64,000 nt of DNA, from NCBI GenBank assembly GCA_029582155.1, contig CM055898.1:23301339-23365338 (forward strand). Direction: 5' to 3'. The position numbers and the translations under genes are program-made. This document shows, one piece after another, positions 35,361-47,859 of this stretch; the first letter of the stretch is position 1, and every line of letters begins with the position of its first letter. A model generated the notes under the pieces. The model saw only the letters and a list, made by a program, of their open reading frames with translations, did not search any database and was not told the origin of the DNA. Source of the stretch: Panopea generosa. Its lineage: Eukaryota > Mollusca > Bivalvia > Adapedonta > Hiatellidae.

Positions 35361-36799
35361 TTGCACTGCAGAAAATAAACTATTTTACAGTCAATAGCTT
35401 TTTTTCGTAATGAGCACGCGAGCCCATGCTTTTACGAAATTAGTGCAACATGTAGGATGCAATAACAAAATGATGTTTCCTCTAAAATTTCGGACGAAAT
35501 CACAATTACTATAAGTTCCAGAATGCTTACACTACATTGTACAGAAGGTAAATTAATAATCATATACAAGTATGCGTAACATAATTTTACGTTATACCTT
35601 TCATATAATGCGATGTCACAAAGTTACAAGGCTGTTAAAGGTACTATCTCACCGAATCTTTGAAAAATCTTGGAAAAATAAAACTTAACCCTGTTGAAAT
35701 ACTTGAAGCATGAAACTTTTATAGGTAACAAAAAGATTAAGATCTAAAACATGTTCTAAACAAAAAGTCATGCACCTTTAAAGCAGGAGTTTTGTTATCC
35801 ATGTTATAAGTATGTTCTACCGTGTACCTTGAAAGTTGCAGGGGTTCCAAGTTACAAAAGGATTCCTTTACGTTTCCCCTTTCCATTAGGTCATCTGTTT
35901 CTATTGGCAAAGGTTTGATATGGCGAAACAATATCCCTTTGATGAGACCTATCCGCTTTAATAAGCAAGCGCGCTACCATTGCGCCACCGAGGCTCACAA
36001 AAGTGGTAAGTATTTAAAAGAGGATGCGTAATTTGGCCTCAGCCGGGATAGCTGGTTTTTGAGATGCGTTATTATGCCACTGCAATTCAAAGAAAAGAGT
36101 GAATTAAGGTGGCTTGCCAGTCTTCTTTGACGTGGGTCGACGTAATAATGCTCGAAAAGTAAAGATATCGTATTGGCCTGATATTTGGTATTCATATACA
36201 AGGACACTCTCCTTCATTTTGTACGATTCAGATCTTTTATATTCCTTTTTTTGTTTAGCAAAGGGCTGTTTCGTACAATTAATTAATGAAAAATTGAAGT
36301 ATCTGGAGTAAAATGGCTTATTTTTTTTCGCTGGATTAATTTCAAAAACAACATTCAGATGCTCTTGATAAGGGAAACAGAATGATATAAGTCAGTGTTG
36401 TCAATCGGAAATTTCATAAAATGTCACTGATGGGCGTAAAATGTTTTAAAAAATGCGCGATTCTTTTGATCTTAGAGTAGCACCATACGAGCTTCGGTGA
36501 ACGATTTAGTCGACGGAAAACGATTCAATTTACTAACGACTTACGCAGTTTTTTTGCTAGGAAAATTCCAAACAAGTTTATGAAATAAAAAGGGGTTCTT
36601 TCCGTGAAATCTTTCACAAAATGCGGTAGAAGCAAATGTTTGCATAGCGTGCATCATTGAAGTAGCCTAAACGTCACAAGTTTCAAAGTTACAAAATCTT
36701 AATGTTATTGCAGTTTGTGAAAAAAAATCACGATAACTCCTATTTTCTATTTCATAAATTTGTTCATATTCATATTATTCATATTCAGTTTATCGCCCT

Positions 36800-36966
36800 C
36801 TTTTAGATAGCCAAAATTGGCTAGTTTTCAGGCGGCGAGGATGCCTGAGTTTCAACACAGTAACGCTGGGTTGCTTACCAGAACTCCTCTAGTTGAGTGG
36901 GAAAATGTGTTTCACAATTTCCAGCTTCCCCGCCCTGGAATCGAACCCGGGCCGCTGGATTAGGAC
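36800..36966 (-). mobile_element. tRNA-like SINE fragment
   Basis: On the minus strand, AATCCAGCGGCCCGGGTTCGA carries a good B-box (GGTTCGATTCC), followed by GGGGAAGCTGGAAATTGTG. No clear A-box was found, so this is a truncated element or a coincidence. Confidence 0.4.
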
Positions 36967-36987
36967 AACAACAACAACAACAACAAA
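36966..36987. repeat. (CAA)n microsatellite
   Basis: Seven CAA units. Confidence 0.95.
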
Positions 36988-37404
36988 TATAAGCAATAGA
37001 AACACGACAGTGACTTGAATTGATATAGAGTATGTTAGTAATAGATTAGGTGGGGGTCAATATTTTATAGATAAAATCGTGGGGGGGTGGGGGGTCATTA
37101 TTTTATAAGGGGTGTCAGTATTTTATAGAAAAGGAGTCATTATTCTATATAAAATGATGACCTGGGGTCATTATTCTATGGGGGTCAGTTTACAACGTTA
37201 CACCGGCAATAGACAAAAAGTATTTTATACTTTTCAGCATATAAGACCGGTACACAACTTAAAAAATCTTTCTAAAATATTATACTCTGATTCAAAGTAT
37301 ATCAAATTCATGGAAGTCTAAACTTAAGAATGAGAATATACCAAACAGTAATACACACAATAACTACATGGAACAAATCATATATGGCCCTAAATGTGCA
37401 CCTC

Positions 37405-37600
37405 TGCACAAGTATGTCCATTTGTAACCCACTTTATGTCTTTGGTTACTGTGGTTACTTGCTATATATCTTTGGTAACTTTTGGTAACTAACTGTTTAT
37501 CAATTTCTCTTACAGGCGTTTTGCCGATTTGTAACCCACTATATGCCTTTGGTAACTAGGATTACTTATTATATGTTTTTGGTAACTACAGGATTATTTG
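37405..37600. repeat. TTTGGTAACT-rich duplicated segment
   Basis: ATTTGTAACCCACTTTATG and TCTTTGGTTACTGTGGTTACTT recur about 110 bp later as ATTTGTAACCCACTATATG and CCTTTGGTAACTAGGATTACTT. It may be related in reverse to the GGTAACC-type repeats at 41090-41640. Confidence 0.7.
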
Positions 37601-38237
37601 GTATCCTGTTCTTAATAAGCACAGGAAGTCATTACATAATCTTATGTTATATTAACCTTCATTAGCACAAGAGTGTGATATATGGCTCTCAGCAGCAGCA
37701 CTGCCCTGGGGCAAATGTTTGTGATTTATTACTGTTTGGATCCATAATTTAAATAGCCAATCAAAATTAAACTTTTGATTGCACACAGATACATGTAGGC
37801 TAAATGCTTTTAAAATGAAGCATAGTTTTCTGAGGATTTTATAAGTGAGTACAGAAAGAAAAAATAATCAGACATTTCTGTTTTTTTAACATTCATTAAG
37901 GAATTTCTTCTATAGTTCCTTACTTTCATTGTGGACAAAACTGGTTAAGTCAATATCTACATATTGTGTAACTAAATTCTTATTTAAAGGAGAGTATTAT
38001 CTGTGTTTAAAGTGGTGGATTTAGTTATCTACATGTCGACAGGTATTTAATTATAATATTTTTAAAGATATTTTTATTATTGTGATCTTCATATAATTCT
38101 TTTGTGTTTTACAGCTTAACAGAAGCACCAACACAAAACACTGTACAGGCAGACGAGAGAAAATAGATAATGTAATTGATTTGTTCATTCATCTTTTTAT
38201 ATTTTAATAGATGGATACTTTTATATAATTGAATATT

Positions 38238-38545
38238 GAGCAGCAACATAACCATTCACACTAACGTCACACACTACATCATCATTAGCAGCAACATAAC
38301 CATTCACACTAACGTCACACACTACATTGTCATTAGCAGCAACATGACCATTCCCACTAACATTCACCACTCACATTAATATCACACTCATCATCAGCAG
38401 CAAAATCACTTTCCACAATTACACCACCTACAACAGCATCTCCATTCACACTAACGTCACACAAATCATCATCAGCAACAATATCACTATTTACACTAAC
38501 AGCTCACACATTAGCATCATCATCAGCAGCAGCAAGGACTTGTAT
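38238..38545. repeat. About 48-bp repeat (CAGCAGCAACATAACCATTC), about 6 copies
   Basis: CAGCAACATAACCATTCACAC and CTAACGTCACACACTACATC recur with CATCATCATTAGCAGC. A further partial copy lies at 40373-40470. Confidence 0.85.
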
Positions 38546-38744
38546 AGAAGGAAAGGAAACTTGCACCTCCTGACTAAATATTGATGAAATAGCACACAAA
38601 GGATTCATAGTTTGCCAATTATTCATTCCTAATTCACAAGCAACTGATTTCTTGTACATAAACTGTAAGTTGTGTGTAATCTTAGATGTTTAAACATGTT
38701 TCGATCACGTAAAATGATTTTGAATTAAAGGCATTGAGCGACCG

Positions 38745-38832
38745 GTATTGGAACCAGGAAAATCCGGCCCCATTCTAAAACGGCCATGGAGAATCCGGTC
38801 CCAAGATTATCCGGCCCCTGGAGAATCCGGAA
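38745..38832. repeat. Short ATCCGG-rich repeat
   Basis: AAAATCCGGCCCC, GGAGAATCCGGTCCC, TTATCCGGCCCC and GGAGAATCCGG occur within 90 bp, an isolated G/C-rich patch in AT-rich DNA. Confidence 0.6.
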
Positions 38833-39928
38833 ACTTGATAATTTGTGTCGCACATCAACAAATCAACAGTTTTTTCATACATCACAATTATTGAAACTGT
38901 GGAAATGTAACACTGGAATCAATTTGCTGTTGATTTTGTAAGATATTATAAATATGCACCATATTCAACATACTATAGATGATACTTTTATAATTATGCA
39001 TGTGTAAATAATTCGTAAATAAAGAATAGTTGGATTAATCTACACTTATACTGAATACAGTAATCTATTTGCCTTTGAGAAAAACACGTATCATTCTTAC
39101 ATAAATCTACATTTTCAACATGAGATATTGCATACAAAGTTCAAATACGAAGTATAGATACAATCTCTAAATTGTACACCTTTGAAATATCAAATATCAA
39201 ATATCAATATCGTATCAAATATAATCTATTCTGTTCATTGTGTCTACGGTCATCTCATCTTATCAAATAGCTAGTTATTTACATAACAATATAACAATTT
39301 TGAATTGTTTTTTTAAACTTACAACACTTTTTCATTAACGTATGATCATACACACCCTACAATTATTTGCGCAGAAAGGTTTAGTTGTGTCCCATAGCAA
39401 TTTGAATCATTAGCATTTACATACACAAAACACGTGACTGTCTGCTGAACTTTGACCGTCCACTGAATTTTGAACATAGAGCTATTATGCTACTACACGA
39501 TATAGGCGATATGGATATATACCCGACACTATATATATATATAAATGTTAACGCGAGTGATAATCCGATATTTAGAAGACAACTTAAACTATCATAATGA
39601 CAGAAAGATGAAATTAAAATACGATTGACAATTTTGCTTCAGATATTCATAATAGAATGCACTTTAACCATTTACAAAATATCTTTCAAAAATAAAGACT
39701 CATTTAAAGGTTTGCACAAATTACATGCCATTTTACAAACCAATCCCTCAAGATGACACACTCAATAGATATTAAAAGGAAGATACAGTGGGGGCATTAT
39801 ATACAATTACAATACAATTGTATTGAATGAAAGCAAAATCCTTTATATCAGTTAAGATGTTGACGTTGCTATTCACTAAAATTAACTGCATACTATGTGT
39901 TACAGTTTCCTGACGAATATATCGATAT
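38833..39928. other. AT-rich spacer, no gene seen
   Basis: Contains small ATATC/TATCAAATATC runs near 39185-39215 and a TATATATA run near 39530. No gene seen. Confidence 0.6.
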
Positions 39929-40068
39929 ATTTTAAACTTATTAATTTTCTTCGATTGTGAAACAAGTTCTTGCAACTTAGACAAATCACGTTCGAAGTCT
40001 TCCTGGGCAGAACCAGTACAAATAATATGAGGAAAAAGTGTCTTGCTCAAGGACACCACACATAGCCT
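39929..40068 (-). mobile_element. SINE (GTGGTCTAG family), head missing
   Basis: The minus strand shows CCTTGAGCAAGACACTTTTT, GTACTGGTTCTGCCCAGGAAG, CTTGTTTCACAATCGAAGAA and then an AT-rich end. Confidence 0.85.
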
Positions 40069-40372
40069 GGGCTGTATTTACATGAGGCCGGATATTTCAT
40101 AACTCCTGGTATTGGGGTTTGAAGGAAAATGTATCGTAATTTGTCGTTATTTAAGTTGCAGTATACAATTTCTTTAATAAAAAGTACTTCAACAATTTTA
40201 AACACAGATTTATGGGAATGATATTCATTCTGCAATGTAAGTTTTTGATTTGTATTCCTGATATAAATGGAAGTTAAGATAACTGAAAACGAGATATTGC
40301 GAGATTTTGCACGAATACGTAAGCGGTCACAAAATCTCAATCAGTTGCCATTCCTTCTCTAGATAATTCCTT

Positions 40373-40470
40373 GGCAGCAGTATTATCACCATTCACACTA
40401 ACATCAATCATCATCATCAGCAGCAGCAACATCACTGTTCATATTAACATCAAACACTACTGGTTCAAGA
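40373..40470. repeat. Partial copy of the 48-bp CAGCAGCAAC repeat
   Basis: ATCACCATTCACACTAACATC and CATCATCATCAGCAGCAGC match the repeat at 38238. Confidence 0.75.
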
Positions 40471-40550
40471 TATTCAATGGGGGTGAGAAAGTACCTTTAT
40501 CAGTTGTTTTTCTAAATTCAATGTTTTTGTGATACCTATCAATTTCCAGA

Positions 40551-40756
40551 GATTGATTGATATACAACATTGTGTCTCATTATCATTTGTCTCTCACAGC
40601 TGATTTAAGTGGAAAAGTTATCAGCTACTTGCAGAGATGAGGTGTGCTCGAGTATTTGTTAACCTTTCAGGATCCCAGGAAACAGTAGTTAGGTAAATTG
40701 ATCGTCGGTTAGTCATCGACTCCATAAAAATGACGTTAACTATTCACTCATTCAAG
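40551..40756 (+). mobile_element. 5'-truncated SINE copy, tandem with a full copy
   Basis: It starts inside the body (GATTGATATACAACATTGTG), lacks the tRNA head, and ends ACTATTCACTCATTCAA just before the next copy begins. Confidence 0.88.
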
Positions 40757-41064
40757 CCGGGCCCGATTAGCTCAGTCGGTTACGCGTCTGCCTATCAATC
40801 CAGGGGTCGTGAGTTCGAATCCCCGCCCGGCAACAGTTTCCATGATGATTGATATACGACAATGTGTCTCATTATCATTCGTCTCTCACCGCTGATTCAA
40901 GTGGGAATGTTATCAGTTACTTGCGTAGATGGGGTGTGCTCGAGTACTGGTTAATCCCAGGAAACAGTGGTTACGTTAACTGATCGTCTGTTAGCTCTCG
41001 ATAGAATGAAAATGACGCTAAATATTCAATCAATCAATTAATCAATCACTCATTCAATCAATTC
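40757..41064 (+). mobile_element. tRNA-derived SINE (GATTAGCTCAGTCGG family), full length
   Basis: The head, GCCCGATTAGCTCAGTCGG, is nearly identical to the copy at 19089, with the same body and an extended (AATC)n/CATTCAATC tail. It follows immediately after a 5'-truncated copy of the same family. Confidence 0.92.
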
Positions 41065-41084
41065 AATAGTTCATATATAATGAT

Positions 41085-41640
41085 TTTATAGATTTGCTGC
41101 AGTAACCTGGAGTCACCTTAAGTTACCAAAGACAAAGAAGATAACCAAGTAACAAGGAAAAGAGACATGTTTTTTTCAGTATTTCTTAAGAATCATTTTG
41201 TAGATTTGTTGAGTAACCTGGAGTAACCTTCAGTTACCAAAGACAAGTTACCTTCAGCTACCAAAAACAAAGACGGGTTACCAATTAACCAGAAATAGAG
41301 ACATGTTTTTTCTCAATATTTCTTATATAATGATTTTTTAGATATGCTGCAGTAACCTGGAATAACCTTATGTAACCAAAGACAAACAAGGCTAACCAAG
41401 TTATCAGTATAGAGATAATTTTTTTCTCAATGTTTCGTATATAATGATTTTGCAGATATGCTGCAGTAACCTGGAGTAACCTTTAGTTACCAAAGACAAA
41501 GAAGGGTAACCAAGTAACCAGAAATAGAGACATGTGTTTTTCTAAATTACTTAAGTGATTTTGTAGATTTGCTGCAGTAACCTGGAGTAACGTTCAGTTA
41601 CCAAAGACAAATAAGGGTAACCAAGTAACCAGGAAGAGAG
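41085..41640. repeat. About 112-138-bp tandem repeat, 5 copies
   Basis: GATTTGCTGCAGTAACCTGG starts copies at about 41091, 41203, 41341, 41455 and 41566, each followed by AGTTACCAAAGACAAAGAAG and GAGACATGTTTTT. Confidence 0.9.
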
Positions 41641-41659
41641 ATGTATTTTTTCAGTATTT

Positions 41660-44600
41660 CTAGTTATGAACTCAGCACCGAAACAGATTCGGCACGGAAA
41701 TTTCTATTAGTAATGAACTTAACTCTGCACCGGAAAAGACTCGGGACGGAAATTTTATTAGTAATGAACTTAAGTGAGAACCGACACAGACTCGGCACGG
41801 AAACTTCTATTAGTTATGAACTTAACTGAGCATCGACACAGACATGGCACAGAAACTTCTATTAGTGATCAACTTAACTAAAGCACCTACAAAGACTCGG
41901 CACAGAAACTTCTATTAGGAATGAATTTAAATCAGCACCGACACAGCCTCGGCACGGAAACTTCTATTAGTTTATAACTTAACTTAGCACTGACACAGAC
42001 TCGGCACAGAAACACATATTAAAAATGAACTTAACTCAGCACCGACACAGACTCGGCACAAAACTTCTATTAGTAATGAACTTAATTCAGCACCGACACA
42101 GACTCGGCACAGAAACTTCTATTAGTTTATAACTTAACTCAGCACAGACACAGACTCGGCACAGAAACTTCTATTAGTTATGAATTTAACTGAGCACCGA
42201 CACAGACTCGGCACGGAAACTTCTATAAGTAATGAACTAAACTCAGCATCGAAACTTCTATTAGTAATGAACTTTACTGAGATCCGACACAGACTCGGAA
42301 AAGAAACATCTATTAGTTTGTTACTTAACTCAGCACCGACACAGACTCGGCATAAAAACTTCTATAAGTAATGAACTTAACTCAGCAACGGCACAGACTC
42401 GACATAGACATTTCTATTAGTTATGATCTTGACTCAGCAACGACACAAACTCGGCACAGAAACTTCTATTAGTTATAAACTTAACTCAGCGCCAATACAG
42501 ATTCAGCACGGAAACTTCTATTAGTAAAGAAATTAACACATCACCGACACAAACTCGGCACGGAAACTTCTATTTGTTATGTACTTAACTCAGCGCCGAT
42601 ACAGATTCGGCACGGAAACTTCTATTAGTAATGAACTTAACTGAGAACCGACACAGAGTGGTCACAGAAACTTCTATAAGTTTGTTACTTAACTCAGCAC
42701 CAAAACAGACTTGGCACAAAAACTTCTATAAGAAATGAACTTAAATCAGCACCGGCACAGACTCGACACAGAAACTTCTATCAGTTATGAACAAAACTGA
42801 GCACCGACACAGACACGGCACAGAAACTTCTATTAGAAAGGAACTTAACTACAGCACCGACACAGACTGGGCACAGAAACTTCTATTAGTAATGAACTTA
42901 ACTCAGTACCGACACAAACTGGGCACGGAAACTTCTATAAGTTTATAACTTTAATTAGCACCGACACAGATTCGGCATATAAAATTTTATTAGAAATGAA
43001 CTTAACTCAGCACCGAAACAGACACGGCACGGAAACTTCTATTAGTAATCCACTTAATTCAGCATCGACACAGAGTCGGCACAAAAACATCTATTAGTTT
43101 ATAACTTAAATCAACACCGACACAGACTGAGCACAGAAACTTCTATTAGTAATGAAATTAACTGAGCACCGACACAGACTCGGCACCGAAACTTCTATCA
43201 ATAATGAACTTGACTAAAGCACCGACAAAGACTCGGCACGGAAACTACTATTAGTAATGAACTTAACTTCGCACCGACACAGACTTGGCACGGAAACTTT
43301 AATTAGTATTTAACTTTACTGAAACCGACACAAGACTCGGTACAGAAACTTCTATTAGTTATGAACTTAACTCCGCATCGACAAAGACTCGGCACGGAAA
43401 CTTCTATTAGTTATGAACTTAACTCAGTACCGACAAAGACTCGGCAAGGAAACTTTTATTAGTATTGAACTTCACTGGGAACAGACAAAGACTCGGCACG
43501 GAAACTTCTATTAGTATTGAACTTAACTCCGCACCGACAAAGACTCAGCACGGAAACTTCTATTAGTTATGAACTTAACTCAGTACCAACACAGACTCGG
43601 CAGGGAAACTTTTATTAGTATTGAACTTAACTGAGAACCGACAAAGACTCGGCACGGAAACTTCTATTAATAATGAACTGAACTCCGCACCGACAAAAAC
43701 TCGGCACAGAAACTTCTACTAGTAATGAACTTAACTCCGCACCGACAAAGACTCGGCACGGAAACTACTATTAGTAATGAACTTAACTCCGCACCGACAA
43801 TGACTCGGCACGGAAACTTTTATTAGTATTGAACTTAACTGAGAACCAACAAAAGACTCGGCACGGAAACTTCTATTAGTTATGATCTTAACTCCCCACA
43901 GACAAAGGCTCGGCACAGAAACTTTTATTAGTATTGAACTTAACTCAGCACCGACAAAGACTCGGCACGGAAACTTCTATTAGTAATGAGCCCAACTCCG
44001 CACCGACAAAGACTCGGAACGGAAACTTTTATTAGTATTGATCTTAACTCCGCACGACTCTGACTCAGCACGGAAACTTCTATTAGTAATTAACTTAACT
44101 CCGCACCGACAAAGACTCGGCACGGAAAATTCCATTAGTAATGAACATAACTCTGCACCGACAAAGACTCGGCACGGAAACTTCTATTAGTATTGAACTG
44201 AACTCAGCACCGAAACAGACTCAGCATGGAAACTTCTATTAGTTCAGAACTTAACTCCGCACCAACAAATACTCGGCACGGAATCTTCTATTAGTATTGA
44301 ACATAGCTCCGCACCGACAAAGACTCGGCACGGAAACTTCTATTAGTAATGAACTTAAATCCGCACCTACAAAGACTCGGCACAGAAACTTCTATTAGTA
44401 ATGAACTTAACTCCGCACCGACAAATACTCGGCACGGAAACTTCTATTAGTAATGAACTTAACACCGCACCGACAAAGACTCGGTATGGAAACTTTTATT
44501 AGTTATGAACTTAACTCCGCACCGACAAAGACTCGGCACGGAAACTTTTATTAGTATTGAACTGAACTCCGCACCGACAAAGAGTCGGCACGGAAACTTC

Positions 44601-44800
44601 TATTAGTAATGAACTTAACTCCGCACCGACAAATACTCGGCACAAAAACTTCTATTAGTAATGAATTTAACTCTGCACCGACAAAGACTCGGCACGGAAA
44701 CTTCTATTAGTCAAGAACATAAGTCAGCATCGACAAAGACTCGGCACGGAAACTTCTATTAGTATTGAACTAAACTCCGCACCGACAAAGACTCGGCACA
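41660..44800. repeat. 52-bp tandem array, about 60 copies
   Basis: The core words are ACTCGGCACGGAAACTTCTA, TTAGTAATGAACTTAACTC and GCACCGACA. The left half uses GACACAGACTCGG and the right half GACAAAGACTCGG, so two subfamilies lie in separate blocks, as expected for local homogenisation. The array ends abruptly at about 44800. No frame is open because of the 52-bp period. Confidence 0.95.
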
Positions 44801-44904
44801 GGGTTGATAAAGAAAAATGTTGACACGATTTTTTTACGAAATAATCAATTTTTTTAATAAAAACGATAGTGTACTTGATTTAGCAAATGTATTTTAAATA
44901 AAAA

Positions 44905-45240
44905 AAAATATGTACAAAGATGACAAAACAAGTTTCATATTTTTATATTTAAAGAATTTTATCTTATTTCTTACTTTTACAACTTGGTCTAAAATGAGAA
45001 ATGATCACAAAAAATAACTGAAAGCGCAAAAATTCTTCATTTCTTTAAGTTTAAAAAAGAAAATTTCACCAGCCAAAGTAACAATTAAGCCCTTCTTCTT
45101 GATACAAAAGTCACAAAAATGTGTTGATTGGTTCAGGAGGAGTTGTGTTTCAAAGATTTAGAAAACGCCAAATGTGCCACCTGAAGTTTAGCCAAGTGCC
45201 TGCAGTTGCATATCTCTATTTAAATGTCTCTGCAAATATA
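44905..45240 (-). repeat. Dispersed repeat, copy without the SINE
   Basis: The reverse complement reads CACCTGAAGTTT-complement words in the same order as 8620-9110, but passes directly from GGCACATTTGGCGTTTTC with no insertion. It gives an empty site for the SINE at 8693-8916. Confidence 0.85.
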
Positions 45241-45488
45241 TGTGACTCAAAACTGCAAATAACGATGCATATGCTATACGTAAATTCGTGAACCATGTAG
45301 CATATGTATTAAAAGTATGCGTGTTTTGTTATCTTAAATAAATGCTTTATAAAAAATTATATACGATATGTTCGTGGTGTGTTTTAACTATTGTTTGTGT
45401 TTTAATATAAAAATAAATGTTATATTTACAATATGTTAATTTGTGTTTATTTTGATATGTGTAAACTTTACGTACGGACAGTCCAGAT

Positions 45489-45563
<75 letters not shown>
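45489..45563. repeat. (ATC)n microsatellite, about 25 units
   Basis: A pure ATC/TCA run. The poly-Met, poly-Ser and poly-His open frames across it are artefacts. Confidence 0.98.
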
Positions 45564-45566
<3 letters not shown>

Positions 45567-45734
45567 CAGGAGCAGGACCTTCAGAAAGTCTTTTATATCC
45601 ATTTTTGCGTCCATATGAGCTTTATTGATTGTTTAATTATGTATAAACTTAGCTAATAGAATCATGTTTTAATTATCCATTTAATATTACATAATTATGT
45701 TGCAACAAATAAAGATTTGTGATAATCTGCACTT

Positions 45735-46112
45735 TAATGACGTGCAGATTACACTCTAATGACGTGCAGATAGCCATCTATTGACGCACAAATAGCCATC
45801 TTATGACGTTCAGGGCCCAGTTGTTCAAAGCTTGGTTAGCTTAACCCTGGATAAAGTGAAATTTTGTAACTTCAATATTTTTTATACTTAATGACTGTTT
45901 GGCAATTTAAATGAATTTTTAGAAACAATATGGTATATTTTCATAATGTTCAATAAAATAATAACCTAAAAAGTTGTAAATCTAAAAATATTGTGATTTG
46001 AAAATTTCGCTTAACCCACGGTTAAGCTAACCAAGCTTTGAACAACCGGCCCCAGATAGCAGTCGAAAGACGTGCAGATAGCCGTCTAATGACGTGCAGA
46101 AAGCCGTCATAT
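45735..46112. repeat. About 25-bp minisatellite interrupted by a MITE
   Basis: AATGACGTGCAGATAGCCATC-type units flank the element at 45813-46052 on both sides. There are four units on the left and two to three on the right. Confidence 0.85.
45813..46052. mobile_element. MITE with 38-bp terminal inverted repeats
   Basis: The left end, GGGCCCAGTTGTTCAAAGC, continuing TTGGTTAGCTTAACC, is mirrored at the right end with about three mismatches in 38 bp. The interior is about 165 bp and AT-rich, with no coding capacity. A CA dinucleotide flanks both sides (45811-45812 and 46053-46054). Removing the element plus one CA restores a normal minisatellite unit. The superfamily is not assigned. Confidence 0.88.
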
Positions 46113-46384
46113 TGTGATAAACCTAATTCATTACTTGCAACAATAAATTATTTACAAAGGTAATTTTTGCTATACGACTAACTCATTCTGGTCATTTATT
46201 CAATAAATGAACAATCTGGATGAAGCTGGCTGAAATTATAAGGTCATATTTGTGGCTTAAATGTATCCATGTCCTTACGAATGCAACAACCTACTGGTTT
46301 CTTAAAAGAATTATAAGTTCGATTGATGACATAAATGCACAAACATGAATAATCTAGTCAACATTCTCAAGAAAGGTCTATGCA

Positions 46385-46540
46385 CATGTACATGAGTCTG
46401 AGAACAGTCATCCTTCTGCAAGTAACTGGCAAAACTTGCTCACATAAAATGTTTGGAATAAACTGGGCTCGAGCCCACGAGCTCAGCGGTGACAGGTTTT
46501 TGAGACATCACATAACACTCGACCAAGAAAGATGCCGATA
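46385..46540. repeat. Dispersed repeat shared with 62480-62600
   Basis: CTGCAAGTAACTGGCAAAAC, GGGCTCGAGCCCACGAGCTCAGC and GGTGACAGGTTTTTGAGAC align in order with AGTAACTGGCACATTTTC, GGGTTCGAACCAATGACCTCAG and GTGGGAGGTTTGTTGTC at 62490. The palindromic GGTTCGAACC suggests a minus-oriented tRNA-like element. Confidence 0.55.
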
Positions 46541-46723
46541 CTGGCTGCCCATCATCGATGCTGTAGGTTTGAGATCCATAGACGCATCTGTAGCCCCGTA
46601 CGTTCTAGGGTGTGGTGCATCTACGTAGTACCCTGGCAAGTCGTTATCGGCTGAATCAATGGCGGATCGCCAGGTTACATTTGACTGTTACTGGTCTATC
46701 ATTGTCGTGGGTCAGTATCCAGG

Positions 46724-46918
46724 CGTGGAGCACTTAGTCCAGTGGTAGAGTACCGAACCAATGATCGGAAGATCGTCGATCCTCCGCCACGGCTATGTGT
46801 GGTGTCCTTGAGCAAGACACTTTTTGCACATGCTTAGTACCGGTTCTAACCTGGAAGACTTCGAACGTGATTTGTGTAATTGTGTCGCAATCGAAGTAAA
46901 ATAAACAAGATTAAATAA
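46724..46918 (+). mobile_element. SINE (GTGGTCTAG family), full length
   Basis: AGTCCAGTGGTAGAGTACCG (A-box region), TCGTCGATCCTCCGCCACGG, TGTCCTTGAGCAAGACACTT, GCTTAGTACCGGTTCTAACC and CAATCGAAGTAAAATAAACA occur in order. Confidence 0.9.
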
Positions 46919-47535
46919 AATCACCGTAGTTTGATACATAATGTGATCATATTACAGGGAAGAGAAGACATGTTTATAATATAGTCATATTCAATTCAAG
47001 CAGAACACAAACAACATAAAAACATGGGCATTAACTGTTTCCAATTTCACTATTTTGCTCAAAGTGAAAGTAGGCGTCATAATTTCAACATACAGGGGTC
47101 AAATCAGCTAAGTTATACAAAATTTTTACCGTCAAAGATGTAGTCGCATCTGTTTGTTGTAGCCAGGAGCCAACTCAGGTGTGCACCATTCTCTGAGAAA
47201 ATATACTCTCTTCACAAGTCAACATTGGACTAGTACCTGTGAAGTGTATTACGACACCAACGCCATCTTGGACAACAACTGTCATTCACCATGGAAATAC
47301 TAGTTTGACCCCATGGCTCCTGGTCTAAACCCATATACTAATTGTTGGTTCCAGTGAACTATGTGGGTATTTTTTTTTCTTTATTTTATTGACACAACAC
47401 TTAAGTGGAACTTGCCGATTTCAGGTTATAAATAGCATCCAGTTGTATTGATGAAGGAAGAACATACATTGTATCTTTTCGGATTTGGCCTCGAACCCAC
47501 GACGTTTTGTTATATTTGAACATTTAACGCCATGT

Positions 47536-47812
47536 TCATGCTATCGAAGTCTAACAGACGATCAGTTAACACAACCACTCTTTCCTGGGATCCTTCCAGG
47601 TTTCACCAGTACTTGAGCACACCTACACATCTATATCCGCAAGTTACCGATTACTTTTCCACTATAATCATCGGTGAGAGAAAATGACTGAGACATAATG
47701 TCGTATATCAATCATCCGTGGCGGAGATTGTGACCGGGCGGGTATTCGCACACCAACGATTCTTGGATTGATAGTCAGACGCGCTACCGACAGAGCTACT
47801 CTGGCCTGGTAT
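47536..47812 (-). mobile_element. tRNA-derived SINE (GATTAGCTCAGTCGG family)
   Basis: The reverse complement shows the diverged head AGAGTAGCTCTGTCGGTAGCG, the GACTATCAATCC word, the body ATTGATATACGACATTATGTC, and the end AACTGATCGTCTGTTAGAC. It is older than the copies at 19089 and 40757. Confidence 0.85.
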
Positions 47813-47859
47813 ACTGCTTTAGAAACGTTGATTGAAAGAAATAGTGTTTAGTTTAAACA

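Larger units (their letters stand above)
34130..37200. mobile_element. Transposon-like segment with inverted C/G-rich end repeats
   Basis: At 34130-34215 the words ATAGAATTCTGACCCC and TATAGAATAACGACCCC are repeated. At 37040-37195 their reverse complements, GGGGTCATTATTCTAT and GGGTCATTATTTTATA, form a short tandem array. About 3 kb of AT-rich DNA without a credible gene lies between. The inverted arrangement suggests terminal or subterminal repeats of a non-autonomous element. The exact ends and a target duplication were not found. Confidence 0.5.

Noticed and set aside
45347..45628. Poly-Met, poly-Ser and poly-His proteins
   Set aside because: Translations of a pure ATC microsatellite.
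46380..46628. 82-codon plus frame as a small gene
   Set aside because: Its first half is a dispersed repeat shared with 62480-62600, and no domain or splice site supports it.
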